In this document: one piece after another, positions 24,408 through 32,797 of the stretch | How the letters are laid out: each line of letters opens with the position of its first letter | Numbering within the stretch: position 1 is the stretch's first letter | Source of the DNA: Arthrobacter sp. | GTDB lineage: Bacteria; Actinomycetota; Actinomycetes; Actinomycetales; Micrococcaceae | Reading direction: 5' to 3' | Assembly: GCA_023264815.1 (NCBI GenBank) | Contig: JAHFUZ010000017.1 | Location: forward strand, 26,723 to 90,722 | Length of the DNA: 64,000 nt | Position numbers and translations under genes: made by a program | The notes under the pieces: generated by a model | The model's database searches: none | The model's input: the letters and a program-made list of their open reading frames with translations, nothing else | Told to the model about the DNA's origin: nothing

Positions 24408-26108
24408 CTACTTGAAGCTTGCCCCCACCAGGCCGCGGGTGGCGGCAACCAGCTTCATGGGATCCGCGGATCCGGCCGGCGGCACGTACACGGCCATCGA
24501 TTCGGCAAAGTTCAGCACCATGCCGGTGGTTGTTTCCTTGCCGCCGGCGAGTGCTGCGGCGTCGTCACCGATGGTGAGTTTGTCGCCGGAGGCCTTGGGC
24601 GTGCCGTCGAATCCAAAGTTGATCCGGCCCAGGACCAGGGCGCCGCCGTCGGCAGTGCGGAACACCACGGTGCTTTCCGGCACCACTTTGTGGGTGAAGG
24701 CGAAGTTGCCGTTGGCGCCCGAGGCCACCACTTCGGCCTGGTAGGACAGGGTGTCCGCGATGTACGGCGAGGAAGCGCCCTCCACGAGCTTGTCCTTGAA
24801 ACTGGACTCGGGATTGGACAGGCGGTCGGCCAGGCCGGCGAGGGCCTCTTCGCCGCTGTACAGCAGACCCTCCTTGTCACCGGCAGCCAGCGTCTGCGTT
24901 CCGTCCCGGCCGATGGCGGGGAAGGTGGTTCCCGGCTGCAGCGGCGTGGTTTGGGTCAGCTTGTAGTTCTCCCGTGGGGACGGCTGGACCAGGGTGAGCA
25001 GTTGCGGTACCACGTTGCCATCGCCCTGCGTGACGGCCATAACGGAGCGCGGCCAGCTGCGGTCACTCGTGACCACCGTGGTGAGGAGCTTGGTGGAGCG
25101 GACCGGCATCCGGGCCTCGTACGTTCCCACCTGGGAACGGATCTTGTAGTTCTGCGTGCGGACCTCCAGCTCGGTCCCGCCCACGCGGTCCGCGAGCTTG
25201 GCGGCGTCCTTGGCGGCGTCTCCGGCGTCCGTTGCGTTGGAGACCTGCTCGAGGATGCGCCGGAACTGGGCGTCCAGGAGGACCGGCGACGCGGGCTGGG
25301 CCGCGGCAGCGGACTCCGTGGCCGGAGACGGTGCGGGCGTGGCGGCATTCGCGGCGAGGCCTGTGCCGGCCACCACGACGGCCGTCACGGCAGCGGTCAC
25401 CACCCCGCCGGAGACCATGCCCAGGCGCTGGCCGGACTTGGTCTCGGCCCGGGCACGGGCACGGCGCGCGAACAGGCTGCCGTTGCCGTCTCCTTCGCCG
25501 TCACGCTTACGGGCGGAGAGGACGGCCAGCGCGATGCCGGCGAGGATCAGCAGTCCGCCGATCACCATCAGGGGGATGGCCCACGGGGTAGCGGTATCGT
25601 TCGGGAACGTCATGGAGATCGACGACGGCGCCGGCTGGGTGCCGTCGGCTGCCAGCAGGAGGGACCAGTCGCCGTCGGCCGGGGGCGTCCAGGAGTACTC
25701 GAGCCCGCCGCTCGCGGTTTCGGTGGAAACCCACAGGTCGGAGCCGGCCGGGTTCGGAGCCGTGGCCTCGCCGTCGGCGCGTTCAACCACGAGGGATTCC
25801 TTGTCCTTGGACACTCCCGTGACGGTGTTGTGGGCGGTTTGGCCCACCCAGGCATCCACGTCATCAGGCCGCCCGACAGCAAGCAGGAAGTTGCCGTCGC
25901 CTTCAATGTTGATCTTCACCGTGCCACCCTGCTGGGTGCGCAGGTTATGGTCGATGACCGTCAGGGGTGCCCCGGCAGCATCTGCGGGGGCCGTGGCCGT
26001 GAAGGTCGCGGAGGGAGCCCAGATGGTCTTCTGGCCAATACCGGCCAAAAGTGTCAGGAGGCCGAGCAGCACGAGTGCAACTGCAGTCTTGAAACGCAAA
26101 GGAAACAC
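24408..26108 (-). CDS. Conserved exported/membrane protein of unknown function
   Basis: A 566-residue protein I cannot assign to a function. It starts with a signal-anchor-like segment (KTAVALVLLGLLTLLAGIG). An extracellular-looking beta-rich region follows, with WVGQTAHNTVTGVS and EYSWTPPADGDWSLLLAADG. A membrane segment lies near residue 187 (IPLMVIGGLLILAGIALAVL), then a short Arg-rich loop, then another segment that itself looks like a signal peptide (VTAAVTAVVVAGTGLAANA). The remaining ~310 residues form a second, probably external, soluble domain. The layout suggests two external domains joined by a membrane hairpin. The start is a GTG; a dyad lies just upstream. No neighbour explains its role. 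Confidence 0.75.
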   Translation of the reverse strand: MFPLRFKTAVALVLLGLLTLLAGIGQKTIWAPSATFTATAPADAAGAPLTVIDHNLRTQQGGTVKINIEGDGNFLLAVGRPDDVDAWVGQTAHNTVTGVSKDKESLVVERADGEATAPNPAGSDLWVSTETASGGLEYSWTPPADGDWSLLLAADGTQPAPSSISMTFPNDTATPWAIPLMVIGGLLILAGIALAVLSARKRDGEGDGNGSLFARRARARAETKSGQRLGMVSGGVVTAAVTAVVVAGTGLAANAATPAPSPATESAAAAQPASPVLLDAQFRRILEQVSNATDAGDAAKDAAKLADRVGGTELEVRTQNYKIRSQVGTYEARMPVRSTKLLTTVVTSDRSWPRSVMAVTQGDGNVVPQLLTLVQPSPRENYKLTQTTPLQPGTTFPAIGRDGTQTLAAGDKEGLLYSGEEALAGLADRLSNPESSFKDKLVEGASSPYIADTLSYQAEVVASGANGNFAFTHKVVPESTVVFRTADGGALVLGRINFGFDGTPKASGDKLTIGDDAAALAGGKETTTGMVLNFAESMAVYVPPAGSADPMKLVAATRGLVGASFK

Positions 26109-26142
26109 CTATCATCAGCGGGGGTTTACTTCCAATAGTAAC

Positions 26143-26160
26143 GGTTTTGTTACCAAAACC
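26143..26160. repeat. Inverted repeat in the divergent promoter region (possible operator)
   Basis: GGTTTTG-TTAC-CAAAACC is a perfect seven-base inverted repeat. It overlaps a second dyad GTAAC...GTTAC (26138-26153). It sits in the 208-base gap between two divergent genes, upstream of both. This could be a regulator binding site or a hairpin. Confidence 0.4.
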
Positions 26161-26230
26161 ACTTTTTGACGGCACGGAGCTCCTGCCGGGCGCAGAGATT
26201 TGACGGCCCGGCCGGGCGTCCCCGCGGCTG

Positions 26231-26259
26231 TTGACAAGGCTGCTGATAGTGTTTGCGAT
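26231..26259 (+). promoter_or_regulatory. Candidate promoter of the AI-2E family transporter gene
   Basis: Consensus -35 TTGACA (26231-26236), 17 bases, then TGCGAT (26254-26259) as a weak -10 box. It is upstream of all candidate starts of the next gene. Confidence 0.4.
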
Positions 26260-26316
26260 GATCATCACACCGGCCCGCGGATGCGGCGCCACGCACGGAA
26301 CAGGCCCCAGAATCCA

Positions 26317-27633
26317 GTGACTGACAAGACGGAAGAGTCCTCGACGGGACACGAAAATCACGCGGCCGCTGGCACTTCCCAGACTCCGCCGGAAACTGCT
26401 GCACCGGCAGCCCGCCGGTCCGCCGCACAGGCGCTGGGACTGCTGGTCCGGCGCCTGCGCCAGCCGCTCCCGGGCGCCCAGCCCCGGCTCCGTTTTGAGA
26501 TACCGCCGGAGTACAACCACACGGAAGACCAGGACAGCCCGGATCCCGGCGAACCGACAGCAACAACTGCACAGTTCGGCCGCCCTGGTCCCCGGATGTC
26601 CAGGCAGCACCCGCTCTACATGGGGTTCATGGGCACCGTCGGCGTGGGCCTGGCGCTGCTGGTCTACTGGATCGGTTCCAACACCACGCAGCTGCTCCTG
26701 TGGATCGTGGCCGCACTCTTCATTGCCCTGGGCCTGGAACCGGTGGTGGGCTGGCTCGAAAACCGGAGAATCCCCCGCCCGGTGGGCATCCTGCTTTCGG
26801 TCACGGTCCTGATCGGTGCGGTGGCCGGCTTTTTCGCCACCCTGATCCCCACCATCGTGGAACAGGTCACCGAGATCGTGGAGCAGGCGCCCACGTGGGT
26901 CCGGGACTTCATCGATTCCGAATTCTTCCGCAGCATCGATGACCAGTTCGGCGTGCGCGACCGCATCAACGAGGAATTAGACAAGTTCGTCAACAACCCC
27001 GAGGCCATGGGCGGGATCTTCGGCGGCGTAGTGGGCTTCGGCTCCACGCTGGCCAACGGACTCTTTGGCGCCCTGATTGTCCTGGTGCTGAGCCTGTACT
27101 TCCTGGCGGCGCTGCCTGCCATGAAGAAGTGGGGCTACCGGCTGGCACCGCGTTCGCGGCGGGGCAGGGTGGAAGCCCTGTCCGAGGAGATCACCCGGTC
27201 CGTGGGCAACTACGTGATCGGACAGGCCTGCGTGGCACTGCTCAATGCCACCTTCGCCTTCATTGTGATGTCCATCGTGGGCGTCCCGTTCGCCCTGTTG
27301 CTGGCATTCGTGGTGGCCCTGTTGGCGTTTATCCCGCTGGTGGGCGGCATGATCGCGGGCGTTGTGGTGCTCCTGGTGTCACTGACCGAAGGCTGGCAGA
27401 CAGCCGCCATCTACGGGATCTGTTACTTCGCCTACCTGCAGTTCGAGGCGTACTTCATCTCCCCGCGCATCATGCAGAAGGCCGTGGCCGTGCCGGGCGC
27501 CGTCGCCGTCATCTCGGTCATTGCCGGCGGCAGCCTGCTCGGTGTGCTGGGCGCGCTGATCGCCATCCCCACCGCAGCCGCCATCCTGCTGCTGATCAAG
27601 GAGATCTACATCGTCCGCCAGGACCGGCACTAG
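26317..27633 (+). CDS. AI-2E/PerM family transporter
   Basis: A ~438-residue membrane protein of the AI-2E transporter family (PerM/TqsA-like permeases). After ~90 polar residues come hydrophobic segments. Two neighbouring segments (VGVGLALLVYWIGS and LLLWIVAALFIALGLEPVVG) precede a soluble middle part; the last third holds FIPLVGGMIAGVVVLLVSLTEGW and the family motif YFISPRIMQKAVAVPGAVAV. Substrates differ between members and cannot be told here. The start is uncertain: GTG at 26317, ATG at 26281 or further upstream; none has a strong ribosome-binding site, and the disordered lead makes conservation no help. Confidence 0.88.
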   Translation: MTDKTEESSTGHENHAAAGTSQTPPETAAPAARRSAAQALGLLVRRLRQPLPGAQPRLRFEIPPEYNHTEDQDSPDPGEPTATTAQFGRPGPRMSRQHPLYMGFMGTVGVGLALLVYWIGSNTTQLLLWIVAALFIALGLEPVVGWLENRRIPRPVGILLSVTVLIGAVAGFFATLIPTIVEQVTEIVEQAPTWVRDFIDSEFFRSIDDQFGVRDRINEELDKFVNNPEAMGGIFGGVVGFGSTLANGLFGALIVLVLSLYFLAALPAMKKWGYRLAPRSRRGRVEALSEEITRSVGNYVIGQACVALLNATFAFIVMSIVGVPFALLLAFVVALLAFIPLVGGMIAGVVVLLVSLTEGWQTAAIYGICYFAYLQFEAYFISPRIMQKAVAVPGAVAVISVIAGGSLLGVLGALIAIPTAAAILLLIKEIYIVRQDRH

Positions 27634-27644
27634 GAACAGCAGCC

Positions 27645-27661
27645 TGTCCGCGCCGCGGACA
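27645..27661. terminator. Hairpin between convergent genes
   Basis: TGTCCGC-GCC-GCGGACA has a seven-base-pair stem with a three-base loop, in the 40-base gap between the convergent AI-2E transporter and hydrolase genes. No T-run, so only a weak terminator candidate. Confidence 0.35.
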
Positions 27662-27673
27662 CGGGCACGGGTA

Positions 27674-28474
27674 TTAGGCGGCCGCGGTGGCCACCGGCCC
27701 GTTCCACTCCTGTGGCAGCCCCTGGGGGCCCGAACCGGCGTCGGTCACCTCATCCACGATTTCGTTGAGGACGCGGGACGCATACTTCTCCCCCACCCAC
27801 AGGTGCTTGGCGCCGTCCACGCCCACCACCCGGGCCTGCGGCACCAGGCTGAAGCGCTCCACTGCGGCCTCGGGCTGGAGATAGTCATCATGCTCCGGCA
27901 CCAGGACGGTCAGCGGCTTCGCTGCCGCCGCCCACAGCCGCAGGTGCTCATCGGTAGCCCGGTGCAGGGGCGGTGACAGCAGTACGGCGCCCTCCACCTC
28001 GCTTGCCACCGGTTCCACCGCGCCATACATCAGAGCCAGTTCGGTCCCGAAGGACCATCCCACCAGCCAGCGGTTGGGCAGCCCGCGTTCGACGGCGAAT
28101 CGCACCGCCGCCTCCACGTCCAGGCGTTCGCCGATCCCCTCTTCAAACGACCCGGCGCTGATGCCCCGCGGCGATCCGGTTCCCCTGGTGTTGAAGCGGA
28201 GGACTGCCACGCCCGCGAGGGCGGGCAGCCGGTAGGAGGCCTTCCGGTAGACATGGGAGTCCATAAAGCCGCCATGGGTGGGGAGTGGGTGAAGCGTGAT
28301 CAGCGTGGCGGTAATGGGCCCCGATTCCGGCACAGCCAGTTCGCCTACCAGCCGGTGGCCGTCCTGGGTGTGGAGCTCGATATTCTCCCGTTTGGCCGGC
28401 AGGACCGTGGACGCCCGGATGGGTGACGGGCCCGAAGGCTGGGTGAATTCGTACGACGCCGGATCAAAAGTCAT
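27674..28474 (-). CDS. Alpha/beta hydrolase
   Basis: A 266-residue cytoplasmic alpha/beta hydrolase. The nucleophile elbow GWSFG (in RWLVGWSFGTELALMYG) supplies Ser, VPEHDDYLQ the Asp and KHLWVGEKY the His. The strand-turn FNTRGTGSPRG resembles the oxyanion/cap region of small dienelactone-hydrolase-like or peptidase-like members. Substrate unknown. The start at 28474 (TFDPASYEF) follows TAAGCT by seven bases; the frame extends to 28537. Confidence 0.85.
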   Translation of the reverse strand: MTFDPASYEFTQPSGPSPIRASTVLPAKRENIELHTQDGHRLVGELAVPESGPITATLITLHPLPTHGGFMDSHVYRKASYRLPALAGVAVLRFNTRGTGSPRGISAGSFEEGIGERLDVEAAVRFAVERGLPNRWLVGWSFGTELALMYGAVEPVASEVEGAVLLSPPLHRATDEHLRLWAAAAKPLTVLVPEHDDYLQPEAAVERFSLVPQARVVGVDGAKHLWVGEKYASRVLNEIVDEVTDAGSGPQGLPQEWNGPVATAAA

Positions 28475-28481
28475 GAATGCC

Positions 28482-28487
28482 AGCTTA
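28482..28487 (-). promoter_or_regulatory. -10-like hexamer of the alpha/beta hydrolase gene
   Basis: TAAGCT, seven bases before the ATG at 28474. Confidence 0.35.
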
Positions 28488-28561
28488 GCGAGTCCGGGCA
28501 GGGCACGCCGCGCCGGCACCGCATGCACCGGCGCCACGGTGCGCCGGAGCGCTTGAATCGG

Positions 28562-28918
28562 TCAGCGGTAGCGGTAGGTCCGGGACAGCCAGCAGTTGGT
28601 GTGCCAGTGGCGGCGCTCGGCAAGACCGGCGGCGGCACCAAAAAGATGGTCATCCTTCCACACCACCAGGTGGGCCACACCCGGCACCACCGCGGTGGAG
28701 CAGCCGGGGCAAATGTAGGTCTTTTCGGCATTCCTGGCGGTCATGGTCCGGACCATCCACTCGCCGTCGGGAGCGCTCTCCCGCCGCGCAATCCCCGCCC
28801 GCGCGCGTTCCAGATCCAGCTCGGGAACGCCTCCGCCGCCCTTTTTTCCTGCTGGCCGGCCGGCGGCTGTGCCCGCTTTTCCGGTGGCAGGACGGCGGGG
28901 ACGGTTGGAACGCGGCAT
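28562..28918 (-). CDS. Small conserved zinc-finger-like protein (often labelled ATP/GTP-binding)
   Basis: A 118-residue actinobacterial protein. The first ~35 residues are Arg/Lys/Gly-rich and likely disordered. The conserved part has CPGC near residue 70 and HWHTNCW near residue 105, a CxxC...HxxxC arrangement that could hold one zinc ion. The common database name ATP/GTP-binding protein has no support from the sequence: there is no P-loop. It is divergent from nucS with only 36 bases between the start codons. Function unknown; a nucleic-acid contact is a guess from the basic lead. Confidence 0.78.
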   Translation of the reverse strand: MPRSNRPRRPATGKAGTAAGRPAGKKGGGGVPELDLERARAGIARRESAPDGEWMVRTMTARNAEKTYICPGCSTAVVPGVAHLVVWKDDHLFGAAAGLAERRHWHTNCWLSRTYRYR

Positions 28919-28924
28919 GCCTCC

Positions 28925-28930
28925 ATTCTG
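28925..28930 (-). promoter_or_regulatory. -10-like hexamer of the zinc-protein gene
   Basis: CAGAAT on the minus strand, six bases before the ATG at 28918. GGAGG also lies directly upstream but one base from the ATG, too close for a normal ribosome-binding site. Confidence 0.3.
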
Positions 28931-28942
28931 CCCTAGCCCCGG

Positions 28943-28948
28943 TAGTGT
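28943..28948 (+). promoter_or_regulatory. -10-like hexamer of nucS
   Basis: TAGTGT, six bases before the nucS GTG at 28955; no Shine-Dalgarno sequence. The promoter must overlap that of the divergent gene. Confidence 0.4.
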
Positions 28949-28954
28949 GGACGG

Positions 28955-29650
28955 GTGCGACTTGTGATAGCCCGATGCTCAGTTGATTACGTTGGCCGGC
29001 TTAAAGCCCATCTCCCCCTTGCCACCCGGCTCCTGCTGGTCAAGGCGGACGGCTCCGTGCTGGTCCATTCGGACGGCGGTTCCTACAAGCCCCTGAACTG
29101 GATGAGCCCGCCGGCCACCCTGCGGGTTTCCACGCCGGACGACGTTGACCTGGAGCTTGGCGTCAGCGAGCAGTGGACGGTCCAGTCCGCCAAGACCGAT
29201 GACCGCCTGATCATCAACATCCACGAGCACATCCACGAGTCCTCCCATGACCTGGGTGTGGATCCCGGCCTGATCAAGGACGGCGTGGAAGCGGACCTGC
29301 AGCGCCTCCTTGCCGACCAGATCGAAACCCTCGGCACCGGCTTTTCGCTGATCCGCCGTGAATACTTCACCGCGATCGGGCCGGTGGACATCCTGGCCCG
29401 GGACGCGAACGGCGCCACGGTGGCCATCGAGCTGAAGCGGCGCGGCGATATTGACGGCGTCGAGCAGCTGACCCGCTACCTGGAACTGCTGAACCGCGAC
29501 CCGCTGCTGGCACCCGTGCGCGGGATTTTCGCGGCACAGCAAATCAAGCCGCAGGCCAAAGTGCTCGCCAACGACCGCGGCATCGACTGCATCACGCTCG
29601 ATTACGACGCCATGCGCGGCGTAGATGACACCGAATCCCGCCTGTTCTGA
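28955..29650 (+). CDS. nucS: NucS/EndoMS mismatch endonuclease
   Basis: Endonuclease of the MutSL-independent mismatch repair pathway of actinobacteria and archaea; it cuts both strands at mismatches, with help from the beta clamp. 231 residues. The amino-terminal DNA-binding part begins [16 protein letters not shown]. The PD-(D/E)xK nuclease site is in the second half: GPVDILARD followed by [20 protein letters not shown], with the final Glu-x-Lys and the QLTRYLE helix. The start is a GTG. The carboxy end finishes in DTESRLF, like the clamp-binding end of NucS proteins. Confidence 0.96.
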   Translation: MRLVIARCSVDYVGRLKAHLPLATRLLLVKADGSVLVHSDGGSYKPLNWMSPPATLRVSTPDDVDLELGVSEQWTVQSAKTDDRLIINIHEHIHESSHDLGVDPGLIKDGVEADLQRLLADQIETLGTGFSLIRREYFTAIGPVDILARDANGATVAIELKRRGDIDGVEQLTRYLELLNRDPLLAPVRGIFAAQQIKPQAKVLANDRGIDCITLDYDAMRGVDDTESRLF

Positions 29651-29734
29651 GGGATCGCAGGGCCCGGGCTCCGCGGACAGGCCCCTGACAAGGGGATTCA
29701 CGCGGGTTTTGGCCAAAATTTACCGGTTTGGCCG

Positions 29735-29937
29735 TTGACCAGACGGGGACGGCGTGAAATTCTTAGATCAGTCTTTGTGTAGGTGTTTTTTCATGCTCGC
29801 AAGACATGTTGCGAGCGTGAAGCTCCTGCACAGCCCGTCCCTTTCCGGGATGGCGGTGAAGGATTCTTCTCGCGGAGTGACCAAGCCCGGCACGAGGTGT
29901 GCCGGACTTAGACAAGTTCCATAATGAGGAGAAATAA
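29735..29937 (+). promoter_or_regulatory. cspA upstream region: -35-like box and structured 5' leader
   Basis: A TTGACC box (29735-29740) is the likely -35, giving a leader of about 160-170 bases. It holds three hairpins: GCTCGCAA/TTGCGAGC (29795-29816, eight pairs, six-base loop), CCGTCCC/GGGATGG (29835-29853, one G-U pair) and CCGGCAC/GTGCCGG (29887-29905). Then AGGAG precedes the ATG. Long structured leaders that act as cold-sensitive RNA switches are known for cspA genes. The -10 box is not clear. Confidence 0.55.
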
Positions 29938-30141
29938 ATGGCACAGGGAACCGTCAAGTGGTTCAACGCTGAAAAGGGCTTCGGCTTCATCACCCCGGAT
30001 GACTCCGATGGCGATGTCTTCGTTCACTACTCTGAGATTCAGACCGGTGGCTTCAAGACTCTCGACGAGAACCAGCGCGTTCAGTTCGAAATCGGCCAGG
30101 GCGCCAAGGGCCCGCAGGCTACCGGCGTAACGCTGGTCTAG
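29938..30141 (+). CDS. Cold shock protein, CspA family
   Basis: A 67-residue single-strand nucleic-acid-binding beta barrel. RNP1 is KGFGFITPD and RNP2 is DVFVHYSEI. It begins [14 protein letters not shown] and ends [11 protein letters not shown], as in typical actinobacterial CspA proteins. It acts as an RNA chaperone. It has a strong AGGAG ribosome-binding site, a long structured leader and a strong terminator, so it is a single-gene unit. Its codon use is more like that of a highly expressed gene. Confidence 0.97.
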   Translation: MAQGTVKWFNAEKGFGFITPDDSDGDVFVHYSEIQTGGFKTLDENQRVQFEIGQGAKGPQATGVTLV

Positions 30142-30181
30142 TACCCACCAGCAGGCCGCCACGTGGCGGCGTTGCCCGAAG

Positions 30182-30216
30182 AAATCCCCGGCACCCGTGC
30201 CGGGGATTTTTTCTTT
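30182..30216 (+). terminator. Intrinsic terminator of the cold shock gene
   Basis: A perfect 13-base inverted repeat (AAATCCCCGGCAC / GTGCCGGGGATTT) is followed by a run of six T. Best terminator in the window. Confidence 0.9.
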
Positions 30217-30256
30217 GCCTGTTCGCGTAGGCCTCCCGGTTCATTTGGTGGGCGGC

Positions 30257-32797
30257 TCAGCCCACCAGCTCGCGGACCAGCCGGGCCCCCTGCCGCAGCG
30301 AGAGGCCCGGCAGGTAGGCCCGGGTCAGCGCCCGGCCGATCGCCGGCAACTGCAGCGGATCCTGGTAATACAGGTACAGCGTCCGGTACTCAGGCTGGAA
30401 ACGCGATTTGAAGGCGGCAAGCGATCTGAATCCGTAGACGGGCTCCAGTGCGTGGCCCACCACATCGAGGATGCGCACCAGGTTCTCGGCCGGCACCTGG
30501 TCCAGGGCGGCGTCGTCGTCGGGCACGCCGGCGAGCGGTGACCCTGACAGTGAAATGACCTCCACGGAATCCCTGAGCTCCACCACAGCCGCGGCAATCA
30601 GGAACTCCATCACCCCCGGAAATCCGTCAGCTGCCCGGCGCATCACGTCCAGGGTCCGGCTGACCAGCTTCCCGCCGTCGTACACGGGCAACCAGCTGGT
30701 GACCCCGTGGACATTGCCCTCGGCGTCCACGGCCAGGCAGCAGAGCACTTCGTCGTCCATCAGCTCATCGATGCTGCCCAGGGTGAAACCCATCTCCGGT
30801 ACGGATTTGGCGGCTGCCCAGTCCTCCGACACCTCACTGAGCCGGGCCCGCAGGGCTGGCGGGAATCCGTTGTACGTCCCCCAGACCGCGGTGACGCCCA
30901 TTTTCGCCGCACGGTTCCGGGCGGTGCGCACGTTCTGCCATTCCTTGCCCTTGAACTCGAGCTCCCGGACAGACAGCCTGGTTTCCTGCGCCACCGGAAC
31001 GCGCTGGAATCCCCGGCCGCGGAGAAGCGGCCACAAGTCCCCGTCGCAGGAGTAGAAGGCCGGGGCCAATGCCCGCCGTTCGCAGAAACTGATGAAGCCT
31101 TCTGCGGTCCGTTCACGGCCCTGCCTGTCCCCGAAGGGCCCCGCCAGTGTCAGGGCCACGCTTCCGTGCAGCTGATACGCCACGGCTCCCCTGCCGTCGG
31201 GAGCGAACCAGTAGCGGTTGGGTTCCCACAGAGCCATCCACGAGAGCGAGTCCCCGCCATCGTGGAGGAGCCGGCGGGCCGCCGTCCTGTCATCGTGCCC
31301 GGAATCGCTGCCGTGGTGGCGCCCCACCAGCACGGACCAGACCCCGGCCAGCGCCACCAGCCAGAACACCGGGCCCGAATAGCCGAAAATCAGCGCCTCG
31401 AGGCTGTCCCGTTCGGCGAACACCCTGCGGTAAAGGTTGGGCAGCGGCACCGGCAGGTACTGCCTGGACAGCTCTGCCAGCAGGCCCAGCAGGCCGCCGT
31501 CGCGCATCATTCCGCCCGCGGCCAGCCAGGTGAGGGTATAACCACCGGCCAGGACCAGCCACACACCGCCAACAACCATGCCCAGCCTGCGGCGGGCAGC
31601 GGGGACGGTTTCCACGCGGAACTGCCGCCGGTTTACCCACAGCAGCACAGCCAGCAGGAGCGGAACGGTGACCAGTGGGAGGATGTGGGCGAAGCCCGAC
31701 CCCATGGCTGCAGTCTGTGGCCGGGACGGATAGTGCGGAATCAGGGCGAACAGGGCGAGGTACACAGCGGCCAGTGCGGTAATCGCCAGCTGGATCACCA
31801 GCGTGATCCGCAGGGCCATCCTGCGGCCCCGGCGCATGCCGTCCGCACAGATCAGGAGCAGGACAACAGGTACCACAGCCACGGCAAGCCCGAACGGACC
31901 GGAGAAGCCCGCACGCCCCACTTCCAGGCAGGACGCCTCTACCGTGGAACCGCAGTTCGCTTCGAGCTGTCCCAGCGTAGGCACGGGGTTCAGGACCACG
32001 TCGCGCAGCAGCGCCAGGGGGCCCGTGGGAGTGCGTGCGATGGTGGTGAGGATGGGACCCACCGCAAAAACGGCAACAGTGAGCGCAAGCAGGTTCCTGG
32101 ACTCACGGCCTGTTGAGCGCGGCACGTTGAGCGGTCCGTGGTCGGTGTCATGCCACCAACTGGCGGCCAGACCTACCAGGGCGCCCACCAGCCCGATGAC
32201 CGTCTCGGCATGCCCCACATAGAGGACCAGCAGCAGCGCAACGGAGAGCACCGCTGTTCGCAGCCGGCGACGCCACAGGACCTGCAGCCGGCCGCTCGCT
32301 GCCATGGAAACAGCAAGGACCGCAGCATACGGGCCAATCAGGGGGCTGTCCGCCATCAGCCCCAGCCAGCCGTCCCCGGCGTAGCGGGCCACCTGGGTGA
32401 CCAGGAGGAAAACCGTGACGGCGGCAAACTGCCCGCCCACCAGGAACGCAGCGGTCTGCAGTGTGCCAAGCCTCTTTTCCGCCATCCCGAGCAGCAGCAG
32501 GATCATCAGCGCAGCGATGAGGTAGGCCAGTGGGTTGGTGGCAAAGAACAGCGACGTCAGCAACGACCACCAGTTGCCCGCACGGAGCCCCGGAGCGCTG
32601 ACGCTCGCCAGGGGAAGGAGCTCCTCCGGCGGGCCGCCAAGGAAGCTGTCGGTCAGCAATCCTGTCACCAGGAAGAGCCCCAGGATGCACAGGGTCAACG
32701 GGGCGGATCGCAGGTACGCGGCAAACCGGCGCGCCACCGGCAGGCCCACGGAGGACCAGAAAAGGGCCGGTGTGCTGGCTTCTTCACGGGGAGCCAT
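30257..32797 (-). CDS. MprF-like membrane protein: rhomboid-like N-terminus fused to DUF2156 domain
   Basis: An 846-residue membrane protein. The carboxy-terminal ~330 residues (from the SLSWMALWEPNRYWFAPDGR region) are a DUF2156/LPG-synthase domain of the GNAT-like fold, as in MprF, which transfers lysine or alanine from tRNA to phosphatidylglycerol. The amino-terminal ~500 residues have many membrane segments. The first six (through SPLIGPYAAVLAVSMAASG) resemble a rhomboid fold but lack the GxSG serine, so a protease is unlikely. Aminoacyl-lipid synthesis is plausible but the amino acid is unknown. The start at 32797 overlaps the esterase stop (TGATG). Confidence 0.82.
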   Translation of the reverse strand: MAPREEASTPALFWSSVGLPVARRFAAYLRSAPLTLCILGLFLVTGLLTDSFLGGPPEELLPLASVSAPGLRAGNWWSLLTSLFFATNPLAYLIAALMILLLLGMAEKRLGTLQTAAFLVGGQFAAVTVFLLVTQVARYAGDGWLGLMADSPLIGPYAAVLAVSMAASGRLQVLWRRRLRTAVLSVALLLVLYVGHAETVIGLVGALVGLAASWWHDTDHGPLNVPRSTGRESRNLLALTVAVFAVGPILTTIARTPTGPLALLRDVVLNPVPTLGQLEANCGSTVEASCLEVGRAGFSGPFGLAVAVVPVVLLLICADGMRRGRRMALRITLVIQLAITALAAVYLALFALIPHYPSRPQTAAMGSGFAHILPLVTVPLLLAVLLWVNRRQFRVETVPAARRRLGMVVGGVWLVLAGGYTLTWLAAGGMMRDGGLLGLLAELSRQYLPVPLPNLYRRVFAERDSLEALIFGYSGPVFWLVALAGVWSVLVGRHHGSDSGHDDRTAARRLLHDGGDSLSWMALWEPNRYWFAPDGRGAVAYQLHGSVALTLAGPFGDRQGRERTAEGFISFCERRALAPAFYSCDGDLWPLLRGRGFQRVPVAQETRLSVRELEFKGKEWQNVRTARNRAAKMGVTAVWGTYNGFPPALRARLSEVSEDWAAAKSVPEMGFTLGSIDELMDDEVLCCLAVDAEGNVHGVTSWLPVYDGGKLVSRTLDVMRRAADGFPGVMEFLIAAAVVELRDSVEVISLSGSPLAGVPDDDAALDQVPAENLVRILDVVGHALEPVYGFRSLAAFKSRFQPEYRTLYLYYQDPLQLPAIGRALTRAYLPGLSLRQGARLVRELVG

